64,000 bases of DNA from an uncultured bacterium. Lineage in GTDB: Bacteria > Margulisbacteria > Marinamargulisbacteria > SXXA01. Where the stretch lies: positions 21,771-85,770 of the forward strand of contig CAIPHK010000010.1 of NCBI GenBank assembly GCA_903864835.1, written 5' to 3'. The notes beneath the pieces are model-generated. The model saw only the letters and a program-made list of their open reading frames with translations, did no database searches and was not told the origin of the DNA. Each line of letters begins with the position of its first letter. Position 1 is the first letter of the stretch. The translations under genes were made by a program, and so were the position numbers. Shown here piece after piece: positions 35,516-45,546 of the stretch.

Positions 35516-38108
35516 GAGCTATACGCCACTTCCCTACCTCATCAACACCGCGCATCTCACATTTCAGCTAGATCCCAATCGAACACTCGTTGAATCCATT
35601 CTCGTAGTCGAACCAAGCCCTTCATGGAACGGGGAGCCGCTTCACCTAACCGGCGAAAACATTGAGCTACTGTCAGTCCATATTGATGGAGAAATCACAA
35701 CTCCCGCAACCGAAGGTGACACACTGGTTATCCCGAGTTTCAACTCAATCCAGACAATCAAGATTGTCACGGCCATTGCCCCGAAATTGAACACCGAGCT
35801 TGACGGTCTATACTGGACAAACGGTACCTTTTGTACACAAAACGAACCCGAAGGCTTCCGAAAGATTACCTATTTTTTAGACCGCCCGGATAACTTAACC
35901 GTATTTACAACGACCCTTATCGCCCCAGAAGTCGACTATCCTTATTTACTGTCAAACGGAAATCTGTCGAGTTCCATTCGCAAACCTAATGGTGATCTTC
36001 ACGTGACATGGACCGACCCGTTTCCAAAACCATCCTATTTATACGCTGTTGTCGCTGGAAAATTCGATGTCATTCAAGATCAATTTACGACAACATCTGG
36101 ACGCACAGTGCTGTTAGAAATTTATTCTGATCCGGGATATAGCGACCGATGTACCTATGCAATGGGTGCACTTAAACGGGCCATGGCCTGGGACGAGATC
36201 CGATACAATCGAGAATATGATTTGGACCGATTTATGATTGTTGCTATTGAGTCCTTCAATATGGGGGCGATGGAAAATAAAGGCCTCAATATATTTAACT
36301 CCGCCTATATCTTGGCCGATCCCCGCACGGCTACCGATACCGACTATATGAATATCGAAGGGGTTGTTGCCCACGAATATTTCCATAATTGGACCGGTAA
36401 TAGGGTCACGTGCAGGGACTGGTTTCAATTGACACTCAAAGAAGGACTCACCGTCTACCGTGACCAAGAATTTTCAGCGGACACCAATTCTCGGGGCGTC
36501 AAACGGATTTCAGACGTCAAACTAATGAAAGAATCTCAATTTACGGAAGACGCCGGCCCAATGTCCCATCCGATTCAGCCAAAAACCTATCTAGAGATCA
36601 ATAATTTCTATACATCTACTGTATATAATAAGGGCGCAGAGATCATTCGAATGATGGCCTTACTATCCGGCCCAGCTGGCTTCCGATCAGGAACCGATTT
36701 GTATTTTGAACGCCATGACGGGCACGCAGTCACCACCGAAGATTTTGTCAGAGCAATCGAAGACGGCGCGGGCATTGACCTCACCTTATTTCGTCGATGG
36801 TACCACCAAGCCAGGACGCCCGAAGTCACAGTAACGCCTGAGTTTTCAGGGACCACATTGACCCACCTACGGTTCGAGCAATCATGTCAGGTCGCACCAG
36901 ACGGTCATAAGCCAGCGCCATTCGTAATCCCTATTGCGATCGCACTCTACACACCTGATGGGCAAGAAATTTCATTTTCGGTCGATTCAGGCCCACGACA
37001 GAACGAGAATACCGTTATCCTGGCGGATTCCAGTAAAACAGTATCGATCCAGTCTGAAGAATCGTCCGTAATACCGTCTCTACTCCGAAATTTCAGCGCG
37101 CCAGTCCGCATCAAATATCCCTATACTGAAAGTCAATTTATTACGCTTTTGGGCCATGACACCGATGCGGTGAACAAATGTGACGCAGCACAGCAACTCT
37201 TTGAATCAACCATTCTACGGCATCATCAATCCCCTGAATCAATGACACTATCCGACGATATGGCCCACGCTATTCAGAAAGTGATTACGGACATCCAACT
37301 CGATCCTGCAGTGGCCGCCGCATGTCTACAGATTCCGAGTATAAATCACCTACTCGACCAGGTTTCTGGGTTTCCGATCGAAGCCGTTGCACGTGCCCAA
37401 AAAACATTTATTTCTGTCGTCTCCACCCATTTTCTTCCCGATATTCTCAGGCGGTACCAGTCGTTACACACCGATACAGACTATGCCCCAAGTCCGTCGC
37501 AAGTTGAACGTCGTCGCCTAAAAAACACGCTTCTTGCGTTGCTATCTGAGTGCCCCGAAGGCGCCCAATTGGCAGAATCCCAATTTCACAGTGCCAACAA
37601 CATGACAGATCTGTTTGCGGGACTAGTAGCAGTAATCAACACACCTAACACTCAGACAGTTCAAGAAAAATATATCAATCAGTTCTTCCAAAACTGGCAA
37701 ACCGAACCACTCGTCATTAATAAATGGTTAGCGGCCCAAGCTGCAAGCACACAGTCAACCACCTTCGAACGGGTGACCCACCTGTTATCCCACCCCACCT
37801 ATAATCGCCTGGTCCCGAACCAATTCCGTGCACTGGTCGGGACTTTTGCAAACAACTTGCCCCATTTTCATCGATATGACGGGTTAGGCTATCAATGGGT
37901 TGCCCAACAAATAACCGAATTAGATCCGTACAACCCCCAAATCGCGGCCCGCATCGCGCTCTCGTTCCAACGAACTGCTCGGTGTGACCTCTCGCGTCGC
38001 ATCATAATTGACCGGATTCTTTCGACGATACTGTCCCAACCGAAAATATCAAAAAATCTCTATGAAGTTGTCAGCAAGATCAAAGGTAGCTACAATTTGA
38101 CCCAGTAA
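35490..38108 (+). CDS. pepN: Aminopeptidase N (M1 family)
   Basis: Zinc aminopeptidase with broad specificity, 872 residues, the size and type of E. coli PepN. Exopeptidase motif GAMENKGLN and zinc site VAHEYFHNWTGNRVTCRDWF with second ligand segment LKEGLTVYRDQEF are intact, followed by the Ig-like and long helical C-terminal domains. ATG 35490 with CTGGAGCG eight bases upstream is preferred; an upstream frame to 35445 has no ribosome site. Cytosolic, no signal peptide. Confidence 0.95.
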   Translation: MNLTPVRLESYTPLPYLINTAHLTFQLDPNRTLVESILVVEPSPSWNGEPLHLTGENIELLSVHIDGEITTPATEGDTLVIPSFNSIQTIKIVTAIAPKLNTELDGLYWTNGTFCTQNEPEGFRKITYFLDRPDNLTVFTTTLIAPEVDYPYLLSNGNLSSSIRKPNGDLHVTWTDPFPKPSYLYAVVAGKFDVIQDQFTTTSGRTVLLEIYSDPGYSDRCTYAMGALKRAMAWDEIRYNREYDLDRFMIVAIESFNMGAMENKGLNIFNSAYILADPRTATDTDYMNIEGVVAHEYFHNWTGNRVTCRDWFQLTLKEGLTVYRDQEFSADTNSRGVKRISDVKLMKESQFTEDAGPMSHPIQPKTYLEINNFYTSTVYNKGAEIIRMMALLSGPAGFRSGTDLYFERHDGHAVTTEDFVRAIEDGAGIDLTLFRRWYHQARTPEVTVTPEFSGTTLTHLRFEQSCQVAPDGHKPAPFVIPIAIALYTPDGQEISFSVDSGPRQNENTVILADSSKTVSIQSEESSVIPSLLRNFSAPVRIKYPYTESQFITLLGHDTDAVNKCDAAQQLFESTILRHHQSPESMTLSDDMAHAIQKVITDIQLDPAVAAACLQIPSINHLLDQVSGFPIEAVARAQKTFISVVSTHFLPDILRRYQSLHTDTDYAPSPSQVERRRLKNTLLALLSECPEGAQLAESQFHSANNMTDLFAGLVAVINTPNTQTVQEKYINQFFQNWQTEPLVINKWLAAQAASTQSTTFERVTHLLSHPTYNRLVPNQFRALVGTFANNLPHFHRYDGLGYQWVAQQITELDPYNPQIAARIALSFQRTARCDLSRRIIIDRILSTILSQPKISKNLYEVVSKIKGSYNLTQ

Positions 38109-38301
38109 TTTATTGGCTTGTGCTCGTCCTTAAGCGTGACGATGCGACAAACCAATTGTTCCGTTGTATTGGATAAAGGGCACCAGTTAGAACTAACTTT
38201 GGCATTCGGTTATTCCGAACGGGTTTGCGTTTGCATATCCGAAATGCGGCTTTAGTTTTTGACTCCCAGATGAATAATTCATTTTTTAAGGATTAGGAAT
38301 A
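38109..38301 (+). other. Intergenic gap before recJ with small hairpins
   Basis: 193 bases without a gene. Three short inverted repeats can be seen: CCAAT/ATTGG, GTTAG-AA-CTAAC and TTCGG-TTATT-CCGAA, then GCGTTT/AAATGC. I match none of them to a known riboswitch. The recJ ribosome site AAGGATTAGG ends the region. Confidence 0.4.
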
Positions 38302-40428
38302 ATGCAAAATCAGGTAACAGAGAGTTTACATCGTGAAAGATGGCATATCACCGAGGTCGATCAAGTACAGGTTCAGGAATACGCTGAAAAATTTAAAATT
38401 GATCCATTACTCGCACGATTGCTACTGGTCCGAAATATCGGAGACGGCATCGACGAGGAAATATGGAAGTTTATCAATCCCCCTGCGTCGTTAATTACAG
38501 ACTACTCAACGTGTACGGCATCTGAAGATTTAATTGCCGCTACAAATCGAATCGCCGGCGCCATCCAAAAGGGTGAACGGATTATGATCAACGGGGACCC
38601 AGATGCCGACGGAATCTCCGGAGGAACCATCTTGGTGTCGTCAATACGAGAGCTTGGCGGAGAGGCATATTATGACTTCCCCACCCGAGCCAAAGAAGGT
38701 CACGGACTTCAACCTCGAATTATTGATGAGAGCAAAAAACTCGGCTGCAGCTTGATTGTGACATCCGATTGCGGCTCCAAAGACGTTGAGGCCACAGACT
38801 ACGCCAATGCGTTGGGACTGGACGTCATTATATGCGACCACCACGTACTCGGAAAAAATCTACCCAAGGCACTCGCCTTGGTGAATCCTCATAAATATGC
38901 GGAACCCTCATTCTCTAAAGGATTGTCTGGGGCCGGGGTTGCCTTCAAACTGGTCCTCGCAGTATTTGAGAAATTGGGAAAAACGGTCACTCCTGAATTC
39001 ATGGATTATCTTCTGGCACTCGTCGCTCTAGGAACTATCTCTGACCGGATGTCATTCCTGAATCCCATGAACCGGGTGATGGTCAACGGCGGAGTCGATG
39101 CAATCAATCGGACCGAAATGGAAGGCCTTCGCGCCCTCAAAGAGATCAGCCGAAGTAACTATAAGGAACTAAAGTCCCGAGAAATCGGCCGGACAATCGT
39201 CCCCCGACTTAACGCCCCAGGCCGAATTGGTGACCGAGATGAGGGCATTCCTGACTCTCGAATCGTACTTGACCTTCTATTAATTGGAACAGGTCAGCCC
39301 AACGCAGAGAAAGCACTAAAAGTTCTTGAACAATTCACAAGTGTTGTTGAGCTTGAAAAAAAGAGCCGGACCCAAGTCACTGGGGACGCACTTGGCGAAG
39401 CTGCAGTTGTTGACGAAGTCAATGAAAAACGAAAGTTTATTACCAGCAAAATTGAAGACGAAATTGATCAGTTGATCGACGATCAGGTTGATCCTCAAAA
39501 AGATAAAATTGTGATTGTTCGAGGAAAAAACTGGAATCCAGGTGTCATCGGTATTGATACCGATCGACTGAAAGATCGCTTTTTGCGCCCCGCAATGATT
39601 TTGACGGATTATGACGGCAGTGAATTTGTTCGAGGCTCCGTCCGAAGTATTCCGACCATTAACATGTACCGTATTATTGATGCGGTTGGTGAGGCCTTTG
39701 AATCAAGTAACGGCCATCAACTTTTCCAAACCGAGGTTAACACTCAGTTTGGTAAACGAATAATCAACGCGTTTGGCGGACACGCCCAGGCCTGTGGATT
39801 TACCCTTCATAGTACCAATGTTCCATTCTTCCTAGACGCCGTTCGTCAGGAAATGGAAAAGCTCACGATGGAGCAGTTTGAATATTCGTACGAAATCTTA
39901 GATACCATTCGGTTCAATCAAATCAACTTTGAAATCGTCAAAAAGCTAGACCTTTTGGCTCCATACGGGCAAGCGTTTGACTACCCAATTTTTTACCTCA
40001 AAGGGTGCTCGCTAAGCCGAGGCCGCGCGTTTGGTAACAAATATCAGGAAGCACGAACGCCACACGTGGAATTTACTGTTTCAGAAGGTGCAAACCGCAA
40101 AAACAATCCGAATCAGCGCAGACTTGATTCAGTTGGATTTGGGCTTTGGGAAAAATATTCACAGATTGTTAACACAAACCCATTCGGCACATTCGATATT
40201 ATCTTCTTTATTGAGCAGGTAAAAAAAGGTCGTGGACGATACGCTAAAGATATATTGAGACTCAATGTCCTAGATATCCGACGATCAGAAGATACCCGAG
40301 GTATTGGATCCAGGAAACGGAAACGTCGTAAGAAAAAGAAGAAACTATTAGCTAACGGTCAACCACAGCCGCAAGCGCAACAGACCAGTCCCCCACAAGC
40401 CCAGGGTTCCGGCGCGACAGAGGGATAA
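38302..40428 (+). CDS. recJ: Single-stranded-DNA exonuclease RecJ
   Basis: 708 residues. DHH phosphoesterase motifs are NGDPDADGISGG, TSDCGSKD and IICDHHVLG, followed by the SGAGVAFKL block, an insertion with charged helices (about 345-400), the DHHA1 domain (NAFGGHAQACGFTL) and an OB-like C-terminal domain. It acts 5'-3' on single strands in recombination and mismatch repair. It ends with an unusual tail: KRKRRKKKKK then a Gln/Pro/Ala-rich stretch of about 25 residues. A strong terminator follows. Confidence 0.92.
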   Translation: MQNQVTESLHRERWHITEVDQVQVQEYAEKFKIDPLLARLLLVRNIGDGIDEEIWKFINPPASLITDYSTCTASEDLIAATNRIAGAIQKGERIMINGDPDADGISGGTILVSSIRELGGEAYYDFPTRAKEGHGLQPRIIDESKKLGCSLIVTSDCGSKDVEATDYANALGLDVIICDHHVLGKNLPKALALVNPHKYAEPSFSKGLSGAGVAFKLVLAVFEKLGKTVTPEFMDYLLALVALGTISDRMSFLNPMNRVMVNGGVDAINRTEMEGLRALKEISRSNYKELKSREIGRTIVPRLNAPGRIGDRDEGIPDSRIVLDLLLIGTGQPNAEKALKVLEQFTSVVELEKKSRTQVTGDALGEAAVVDEVNEKRKFITSKIEDEIDQLIDDQVDPQKDKIVIVRGKNWNPGVIGIDTDRLKDRFLRPAMILTDYDGSEFVRGSVRSIPTINMYRIIDAVGEAFESSNGHQLFQTEVNTQFGKRIINAFGGHAQACGFTLHSTNVPFFLDAVRQEMEKLTMEQFEYSYEILDTIRFNQINFEIVKKLDLLAPYGQAFDYPIFYLKGCSLSRGRAFGNKYQEARTPHVEFTVSEGANRKNNPNQRRLDSVGFGLWEKYSQIVNTNPFGTFDIIFFIEQVKKGRGRYAKDILRLNVLDIRRSEDTRGIGSRKRKRRKKKKKLLANGQPQPQAQQTSPPQAQGSGATEG

Positions 40429-40444
40429 CCCCCTCTTCCCAAAT

Positions 40445-40486
40445 CCCCCTCAACATCTAATTCGACGTTGAGGGGGATTTTTTTTG
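40445..40486. terminator. Rho-independent terminator after recJ
   Basis: CCCCCTCAAC (40445-40454) pairs perfectly with GTTGAGGGGG (40467-40476), followed on the plus strand by A and a run of T to 40485. It overlaps the last codons of the convergent mltG gene; the minus strand has only a weak tail. Confidence 0.9.
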
Positions 40487-41527
40487 AGCCAAAAGATGCT
40501 CTTGATAACTCCTCGTAAATATATGTCGCCCATTGCCTTCAGGTGACGCAACAAAAAACAAGTACTGCCCCCGGGTCGGCTGCAAAGCGGCTTTGAATGA
40601 CGCTATTCCCGGCGATGCGATCGGCGTGGGCGGTAATCCCCGATTGCGATACGTATTATAAGGCGAGTCCACCTTTAAATCTCGATAGAAAACGGTATCC
40701 TTCCAATTTAAGCCCAAGGCATAAATCACGGTAGGGTCCGACGCCAAGGGCATATTTCGATCTAGCCGATTAAAAAACACGCCCGCAATCACGGGCATTT
40801 CGTCTCCAACAATGGCTTCTTTTTCCACAATTGAGGCCATGACCAATGTATTGTAAAAATTCAAAGTCGCGTTAGGGCTCGCGGCATTCCAAACGGGGAT
40901 CACCTGACGAGAGAACGCCGTCAACATGGTTTTTACAATCAATTGTTTGGATGCCGATGGCGGAAATAAATAAGTATCCGGATATAGCACCCCCTCCAAA
41001 TTACGAGTGGGCACCATCATCATCCAGGGAAATTGAGGCAACATTTCCATTTTTGCTTGGTCCCGAACATAGCCGACGAACTCATCCGAATCGACTAATT
41101 TTTTACTATCCAACGTCTCCGCAATTTGCCGAAGAGAGTACCCTTCAGGGATGGTAACCCTAACCAAGCGACTATAAGGCGTGTGCTCGGTCAGAATCTT
41201 AACGATAAACTGGCCTGAAAAATGAGAACTAATATTGTAATACCCGGCCCATAACTTCGATTCTTTTCGGGTCACCTTTGTCCATAAAATAAAGGCATGC
41301 CGACTTCGAATCAAACCCCGTTGAGCCAACAAATCTCCAATTTGGGATGCCCTATAGCCGGGCGGTACATAAAGAACCGAAAAATGAGGCACCACGGACG
41401 CCGGTCGCAACCCATAATCAATCCACAAATAGGCTGCCCCCATTGTCAATCCAACTATCGTTAAGGCCACGATAGCAATTGCACCGGTAGACCCCTTCAG
41501 TTTTAATTTAATTCTGGGAGATATCAT
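40457..41527 (-). CDS. mltG: Endolytic murein transglycosylase MltG
   Basis: 356 residues, one N-terminal membrane helix (AIAIVALTIVGLTMGAAYL), a LysM-like domain (VPPGYRASQIGDLLAQRGLI), and the YceG catalytic domain with Glu in ASIVEKEAIVGDEMP and PLASDPTVIYALG. It cuts nascent glycan strands and helps set their length. ATG 41527 is preferred; a -10 box TATAGT lies seven bases upstream so the message may be leaderless. An upstream start at 41572 would lie before the promoter. Confidence 0.93.
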   Translation of the reverse strand: MISPRIKLKLKGSTGAIAIVALTIVGLTMGAAYLWIDYGLRPASVVPHFSVLYVPPGYRASQIGDLLAQRGLIRSRHAFILWTKVTRKESKLWAGYYNISSHFSGQFIVKILTEHTPYSRLVRVTIPEGYSLRQIAETLDSKKLVDSDEFVGYVRDQAKMEMLPQFPWMMMVPTRNLEGVLYPDTYLFPPSASKQLIVKTMLTAFSRQVIPVWNAASPNATLNFYNTLVMASIVEKEAIVGDEMPVIAGVFFNRLDRNMPLASDPTVIYALGLNWKDTVFYRDLKVDSPYNTYRNRGLPPTPIASPGIASFKAALQPTRGQYLFFVASPEGNGRHIFTRSYQEHLLAQKKSPSTSN

Positions 41528-41597
41528 CGCATTTACTATACAGGCAAGAGGGCTGTCGTAAAATACGCTCATCTGATACTCTTTAGGACGCTGTTTT

Positions 41598-41603
41598 TAT
41601 AAT
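41598..41603 (+). promoter_or_regulatory. -10 box of lipA transcript
   Basis: TATAAT at 41598-41603 without a good -35 box. Transcription from about 41610 excludes the ATG at 41602 and supports ATG 41638 for lipA. Confidence 0.45.
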
Positions 41604-41637
41604 GTCTTGCGAACTTATCGCGCCAGGAGCCTATTGC

Positions 41638-42543
41638 ATGTCACAACCGAGACTTCCCGAATGGTTTCGAAATACCGGGGGTAAACTTAACGCCACCCGC
41701 CAACTGTCTCGTATGCTAGAGATGGAAGTACCCAACAGTATCTGCCAAGAAGCAAAATGCCCGAATCGGTCTGAATGTTTTTCTAAAGGCGTCCTCACGT
41801 TCATGATTTTGGGAACCGTATGTACCCGAAATTGCGGATTTTGTAGCGTTGCCCACGGTAAGCCAAAGCCGCCAGAATTGTCTGAAATCGACAAAATCAC
41901 TTCGTCCATCGAAAAATTAAATCTGCGATTTGTGGTACTCACGTCACCTAATCGAGACGACCTTCCCGATGGCGGCGCGGCGCATTACGCCCAAACCGTC
42001 CGCCGGATCAAAGAGGCCCATCCGACGGTCCGAGTCGAGGTATTGGTCCCTGATTTCAAGGGAAATTCAACCGATTTAGCAACCGTTGTTGCCGCGATAC
42101 CCGATGTACTCAATCATAATTTAGAAACGGTACCATCGCTTTATCGGACTGTTCGTAAAGGCTCCTTGTATGACCGGTCACTCAATCTCCTCAAAACGGT
42201 CAAAACCATTAACCCAAAGATGTTGACTAAAACTGGATTGATGGTGGGATTAGGGGAAACTAGAGATGAATTAAAACGCACATTTGCCGATATCCGGTCT
42301 CAAAATGCCGATATTCTAACGCTAGGGCAATACCTCAAACCCGACAAAAACAGCCTTGATATCGTCCGCTATTACCACCCAGATGAATTTGAAGAACTTA
42401 AAGCCGACGCAAAAGAAGCCGGTCTCCGGTATGTCTTTGCCGGACCTAACGTCCGCAGCTCATTTTTAGCTGAACATGTATTCGACGATTTAACCCAAGA
42501 TTTGGAATCTGCGTTGGAACGAACGGTATGCTCGTCGAACTAA
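41638..42543 (+). CDS. lipA: Lipoyl synthase
   Basis: Radical-SAM enzyme inserting two sulfurs into protein-bound octanoyl groups. 301 residues with both iron-sulfur motifs: auxiliary cluster CQEAKCPNRSEC and radical-SAM CTRNCGFC, plus GLMVGLGET and the C-terminal Ser in NVRSSFLAE. The start is ATG 41638 with GGAGCC upstream; ATG 41602 lies within the promoter. It overlaps plsY by 16 bases. No lipB or lipoylated subunit gene is nearby. Confidence 0.96.
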   Translation: MSQPRLPEWFRNTGGKLNATRQLSRMLEMEVPNSICQEAKCPNRSECFSKGVLTFMILGTVCTRNCGFCSVAHGKPKPPELSEIDKITSSIEKLNLRFVVLTSPNRDDLPDGGAAHYAQTVRRIKEAHPTVRVEVLVPDFKGNSTDLATVVAAIPDVLNHNLETVPSLYRTVRKGSLYDRSLNLLKTVKTINPKMLTKTGLMVGLGETRDELKRTFADIRSQNADILTLGQYLKPDKNSLDIVRYYHPDEFEELKADAKEAGLRYVFAGPNVRSSFLAEHVFDDLTQDLESALERTVCSSN

Positions 42544-43130
42544 CGACCTGGCTCGCGATCCATCACCTTGCGCTGGGCGCGCTGTCATTTTTATCGGGAA
42601 GCATTCCATTTTCGCTCCTCATCTCAAAGGCAAGGGGCGTTAACCTCCGGGCCGTGGGATCTGGAAATCTAGGCGCAACAAACGTGTACCGCGCCATGGG
42701 ATTTAAAGCGGCACTTTTAGTTTTCAGCTTAGATGCAATTAAGGGAGCAATTCCAACCTGGATTGCCCTTAATAATGACTCTCCCACGATCCACATTATA
42801 ATTGCTGGATTGGCCATTATTGGGCATTCCCTGTCCCCTTTTGTAAAATTCAAAGGTGGAAAGGGCGCGGCAACGGGGCTGGGGGTATTAGCCGTATTGG
42901 CGACCGACGTGTTTGGGGTATTATTTATCGTCGCAGCGATTCTAATTGCCGTGACTCGGTATGTCGCACCCACCACAATTATCTGTAGCCTTTTAGCGCC
43001 GATCTTGCTCTTCTTATTTGATTACCCGCTCCCCTATGTGGGTTTCACATCGTTAATCGCCCTATTTATTATATATAGACATCAAACCAATATAATCAGG
43101 TTAATCAAGGGAACGGAAAATCGCGTTTAA
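42528..43130 (+). CDS. plsY: Glycerol-3-phosphate acyltransferase PlsY
   Basis: Membrane enzyme making lysophosphatidate from acyl-phosphate. 200 residues, five or so helices. The three conserved loops are present: GSIPFSLLISKARGVNL, GSGNLGATNVYRAMG and KFKGGKGAATGLG. Its stop overlaps the gpsA start by one base. With gpsA it forms a glycerophospholipid pair. Confidence 0.95.
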   Translation: MLVELTTWLAIHHLALGALSFLSGSIPFSLLISKARGVNLRAVGSGNLGATNVYRAMGFKAALLVFSLDAIKGAIPTWIALNNDSPTIHIIIAGLAIIGHSLSPFVKFKGGKGAATGLGVLAVLATDVFGVLFIVAAILIAVTRYVAPTTIICSLLAPILLFLFDYPLPYVGFTSLIALFIIYRHQTNIIRLIKGTENRV

Positions 43131-44098
43131 TGGGTCAAATTGGCGTCGTCGGATCGGGCGCATGGGCAACAACCGCCGCTAAAATTTTAGCAGAAAACGG
43201 GCACTCGGTTGTTCAGTGGTGTCACCGACCCGACTATGTGAATCCGATACAAACCCTTCATGAAAATACACTGAGCCTTCCCGGAGTACGTCTTCCCGAC
43301 ACGCTTACTGCCTCCGTCAACATGGATGACCTCCAATCTGCCGACACTTGGGTGATCTGTATCCCCTCCAAATTTCTGGATACACTCCCCCCCCTCGTTT
43401 CACGGTACCGGGGGCAAGCGATTGTCAGCCTAATCAAAGGATTGCCGGAACATACCGATACGCACTCTGTGGCAGACTATCTTCAGACGCTATTGAGATC
43501 TGACGATTTAGCGGTTTTATCAGGACCCAATCTTGCGTTGGAATTAGCCCAACAGCTCCCCGGCGCATCCGTCGTCGCCGCGAAAAATCCTCAACTCTGT
43601 CGTCATTTTCAGCAGCTATTTAGCCGGCCGTATTTTCGCATATACACCTCGGACGACCGCCTCGGCGTTGAGCTTGGTGGCGTCCTTAAAAATGTATATG
43701 CGTTTGCAGCAGGCATCGCTGATGGGCTTCGGCTGGGAACCAATGCAAAGTCCGCACTTATGACACGGGCATTGGCCGAAATGGTGCGAATTGGAAAATC
43801 CATGGGAGCCAACCCAACAACCTTTTACGGTCTCTCTGGAATCGGGGATTTGATGGCCACGGCATACTCACAATCGAGTCGAAATTGGCAGGCGGGGTTT
43901 AACCTTGCGCAAGATAAAGAAGGCAATCGAAGTGACCGAGGCATCGCTGAAGGGGCCCGAACCGCGTTACTCTTCAATCGGCGTCTTCCCACTATGGAGG
44001 TCCCAATTTTATCGGCGATAGCCACTGTATTAACGGGCCAGGAAACTGTCTCATCGGTGATGACCCAATTAATGCAACGAGAATTAAAATCCGAATGA
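43130..44098 (+). CDS. gpsA: Glycerol-3-phosphate dehydrogenase (NAD(P)+)
   Basis: 322 residues; supplies glycerol-3-phosphate for PlsY. Cofactor motif VVGSGAWATTAAKIL, catalytic Lys in LGGVLKNVYAFAAG, and LGTNAKSALMTRALAEM match the family. It overlaps plsY by one base and the next gene by four, so these are likely co-translated. Confidence 0.95.
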   Translation: MGQIGVVGSGAWATTAAKILAENGHSVVQWCHRPDYVNPIQTLHENTLSLPGVRLPDTLTASVNMDDLQSADTWVICIPSKFLDTLPPLVSRYRGQAIVSLIKGLPEHTDTHSVADYLQTLLRSDDLAVLSGPNLALELAQQLPGASVVAAKNPQLCRHFQQLFSRPYFRIYTSDDRLGVELGGVLKNVYAFAAGIADGLRLGTNAKSALMTRALAEMVRIGKSMGANPTTFYGLSGIGDLMATAYSQSSRNWQAGFNLAQDKEGNRSDRGIAEGARTALLFNRRLPTMEVPILSAIATVLTGQETVSSVMTQLMQRELKSE

Positions 44099-45546
44099 AC
44101 CGCCATCAATCCAACAGTCGTTGGAAGTTCACGGTTATTCGATTGGCTGCAGATATTCTAATTGCCCCTATCGTGCTCGTTATATCCTACTGCTTAAAGT
44201 TTAAGGTCGGGTATTTCTTTCAAAATGTCCTGTCTCTACAATTCGGTAAAATTTATCAACAAGCCCAAATTGAGCCATATCTTGATGAAATAGGCGTTGT
44301 AACGTTGATTTGGATATTTACCTTTTACTTCGTTCGACTATACCAACCGTTTTCCGGAATTACGCCTGAGGTAGATGAATGGGTGGCCATTGTTAAAGGG
44401 GTATCGATTGCAACGATTGAATTAATGGCCTTCACATTTGTATACAAATCATTCCCGGAGTCTCGATTCGTAATCGCATATATGTGGATCGTTGGAATTG
44501 CCGTGTTGGTTGTGGTCCGCACCATTATCTTCCAATATGAACTTGCGTACCTGCGAAAGGGTCGGGGAAACAAGCGCGCCATTGTGATCGGAAACAATGA
44601 AATGGCGCAAGATATCATTGAAAAACTCATATTATTTCCAACACTCGGGTTCAATTACATTGGGACTATTGATGACGCCTCCATGGCCCACGAGAATCAC
44701 AACATCAAAGGTAAAATCAAACTATTGGGGAGCATCGCTAATCTCCAACAACTCATCGCAGCGAATAGACCTGACATCGTCATTGTCACCGATACCGGCT
44801 CAATTTTCATCGAAGAAATTCGAGAATTTTGCAGTCCAAAAAGTATCGAAATTTTAGCACCGCTAGATACAAGCGATGTGGTTACGTCCATCGCCCGGAT
44901 CGACGAATTCGATAGCATTCCGGTCACCCACTATTATACATATTCTCCAAATAAAGCGTTGTTGATCATCAAAGATATTATGGACCGAACCCTTGCGGGA
45001 GTTGGCCTGATACTACTATCGCCGTTACTACTCGGTATCGCCTTGGTCATTAAAAAAGTATCTCCCGATGGGCCCGTCTTTTTCAGTCAAGAACGCCTAG
45101 GCCTCGGTGGGAGGTCATTTAACATGATTAAATTCAGAACCATGATCCCCAACGCTGAAGCAGCCACAGGGCCCATTATGGTCAGCGAAAAAAACGAGTC
45201 CCGGTATATTAAATATGGTAATTTTCTACGCAAAACGTCCTTGGACGAACTCCCCCAGTTATTTAATGTCATTCGAGGGGAAATGAGCCTCGTGGGACCC
45301 AGACCCGAACGGCCCCATTTTGTCGCCGAATTTCAAAAGACAATCCCCCATTTTCATCGGCGGTTACTGGTCAAAGGGGGAATCACTGGATGGGCACAAA
45401 TTAACGGCCGGTCCGCATTAACCAATCGGCCGGAGTATAAAATTAAATACGACCTCTACTACATCAAAAACTGGACATTAGTCTTGGATATTAAAATTCT
45501 ACTACGAACCATTTGGGTTGTATTTCGTCGGGAACAAGCGTATTGA
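44095..45546 (+). CDS. Polyprenyl-phosphate sugar-1-phosphate transferase (WbaP/EPS initiating type)
   Basis: 483 residues. Four or five N-terminal membrane helices, a Rossmann-like CoA-binding-type domain (AIVIGNNEMAQDIIEKL, about 160-290), one further helix (GVGLILLSPLLLGIALVI) and the C-terminal catalytic domain with FSQERLGLGGRSFNMIKFRT and KTSLDELPQLFNVIRGEMSL, LVGPRPE. It would load the first sugar phosphate on undecaprenyl phosphate for exopolysaccharide or O-antigen. No other polysaccharide genes are adjacent. Confidence 0.88.
   Translation: MNRHQSNSRWKFTVIRLAADILIAPIVLVISYCLKFKVGYFFQNVLSLQFGKIYQQAQIEPYLDEIGVVTLIWIFTFYFVRLYQPFSGITPEVDEWVAIVKGVSIATIELMAFTFVYKSFPESRFVIAYMWIVGIAVLVVVRTIIFQYELAYLRKGRGNKRAIVIGNNEMAQDIIEKLILFPTLGFNYIGTIDDASMAHENHNIKGKIKLLGSIANLQQLIAANRPDIVIVTDTGSIFIEEIREFCSPKSIEILAPLDTSDVVTSIARIDEFDSIPVTHYYTYSPNKALLIIKDIMDRTLAGVGLILLSPLLLGIALVIKKVSPDGPVFFSQERLGLGGRSFNMIKFRTMIPNAEAATGPIMVSEKNESRYIKYGNFLRKTSLDELPQLFNVIRGEMSLVGPRPERPHFVAEFQKTIPHFHRRLLVKGGITGWAQINGRSALTNRPEYKIKYDLYYIKNWTLVLDIKILLRTIWVVFRREQAY

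Noticed and set aside
38109..38301. Known riboswitch upstream of recJ
   Set aside because: Hairpins are short and no conserved core of any riboswitch I know could be matched.
41602..41637. 12-residue N-terminal extension of LipA
   Set aside because: The ATG overlaps the TATAAT box; GGAGCC supports ATG 41638.
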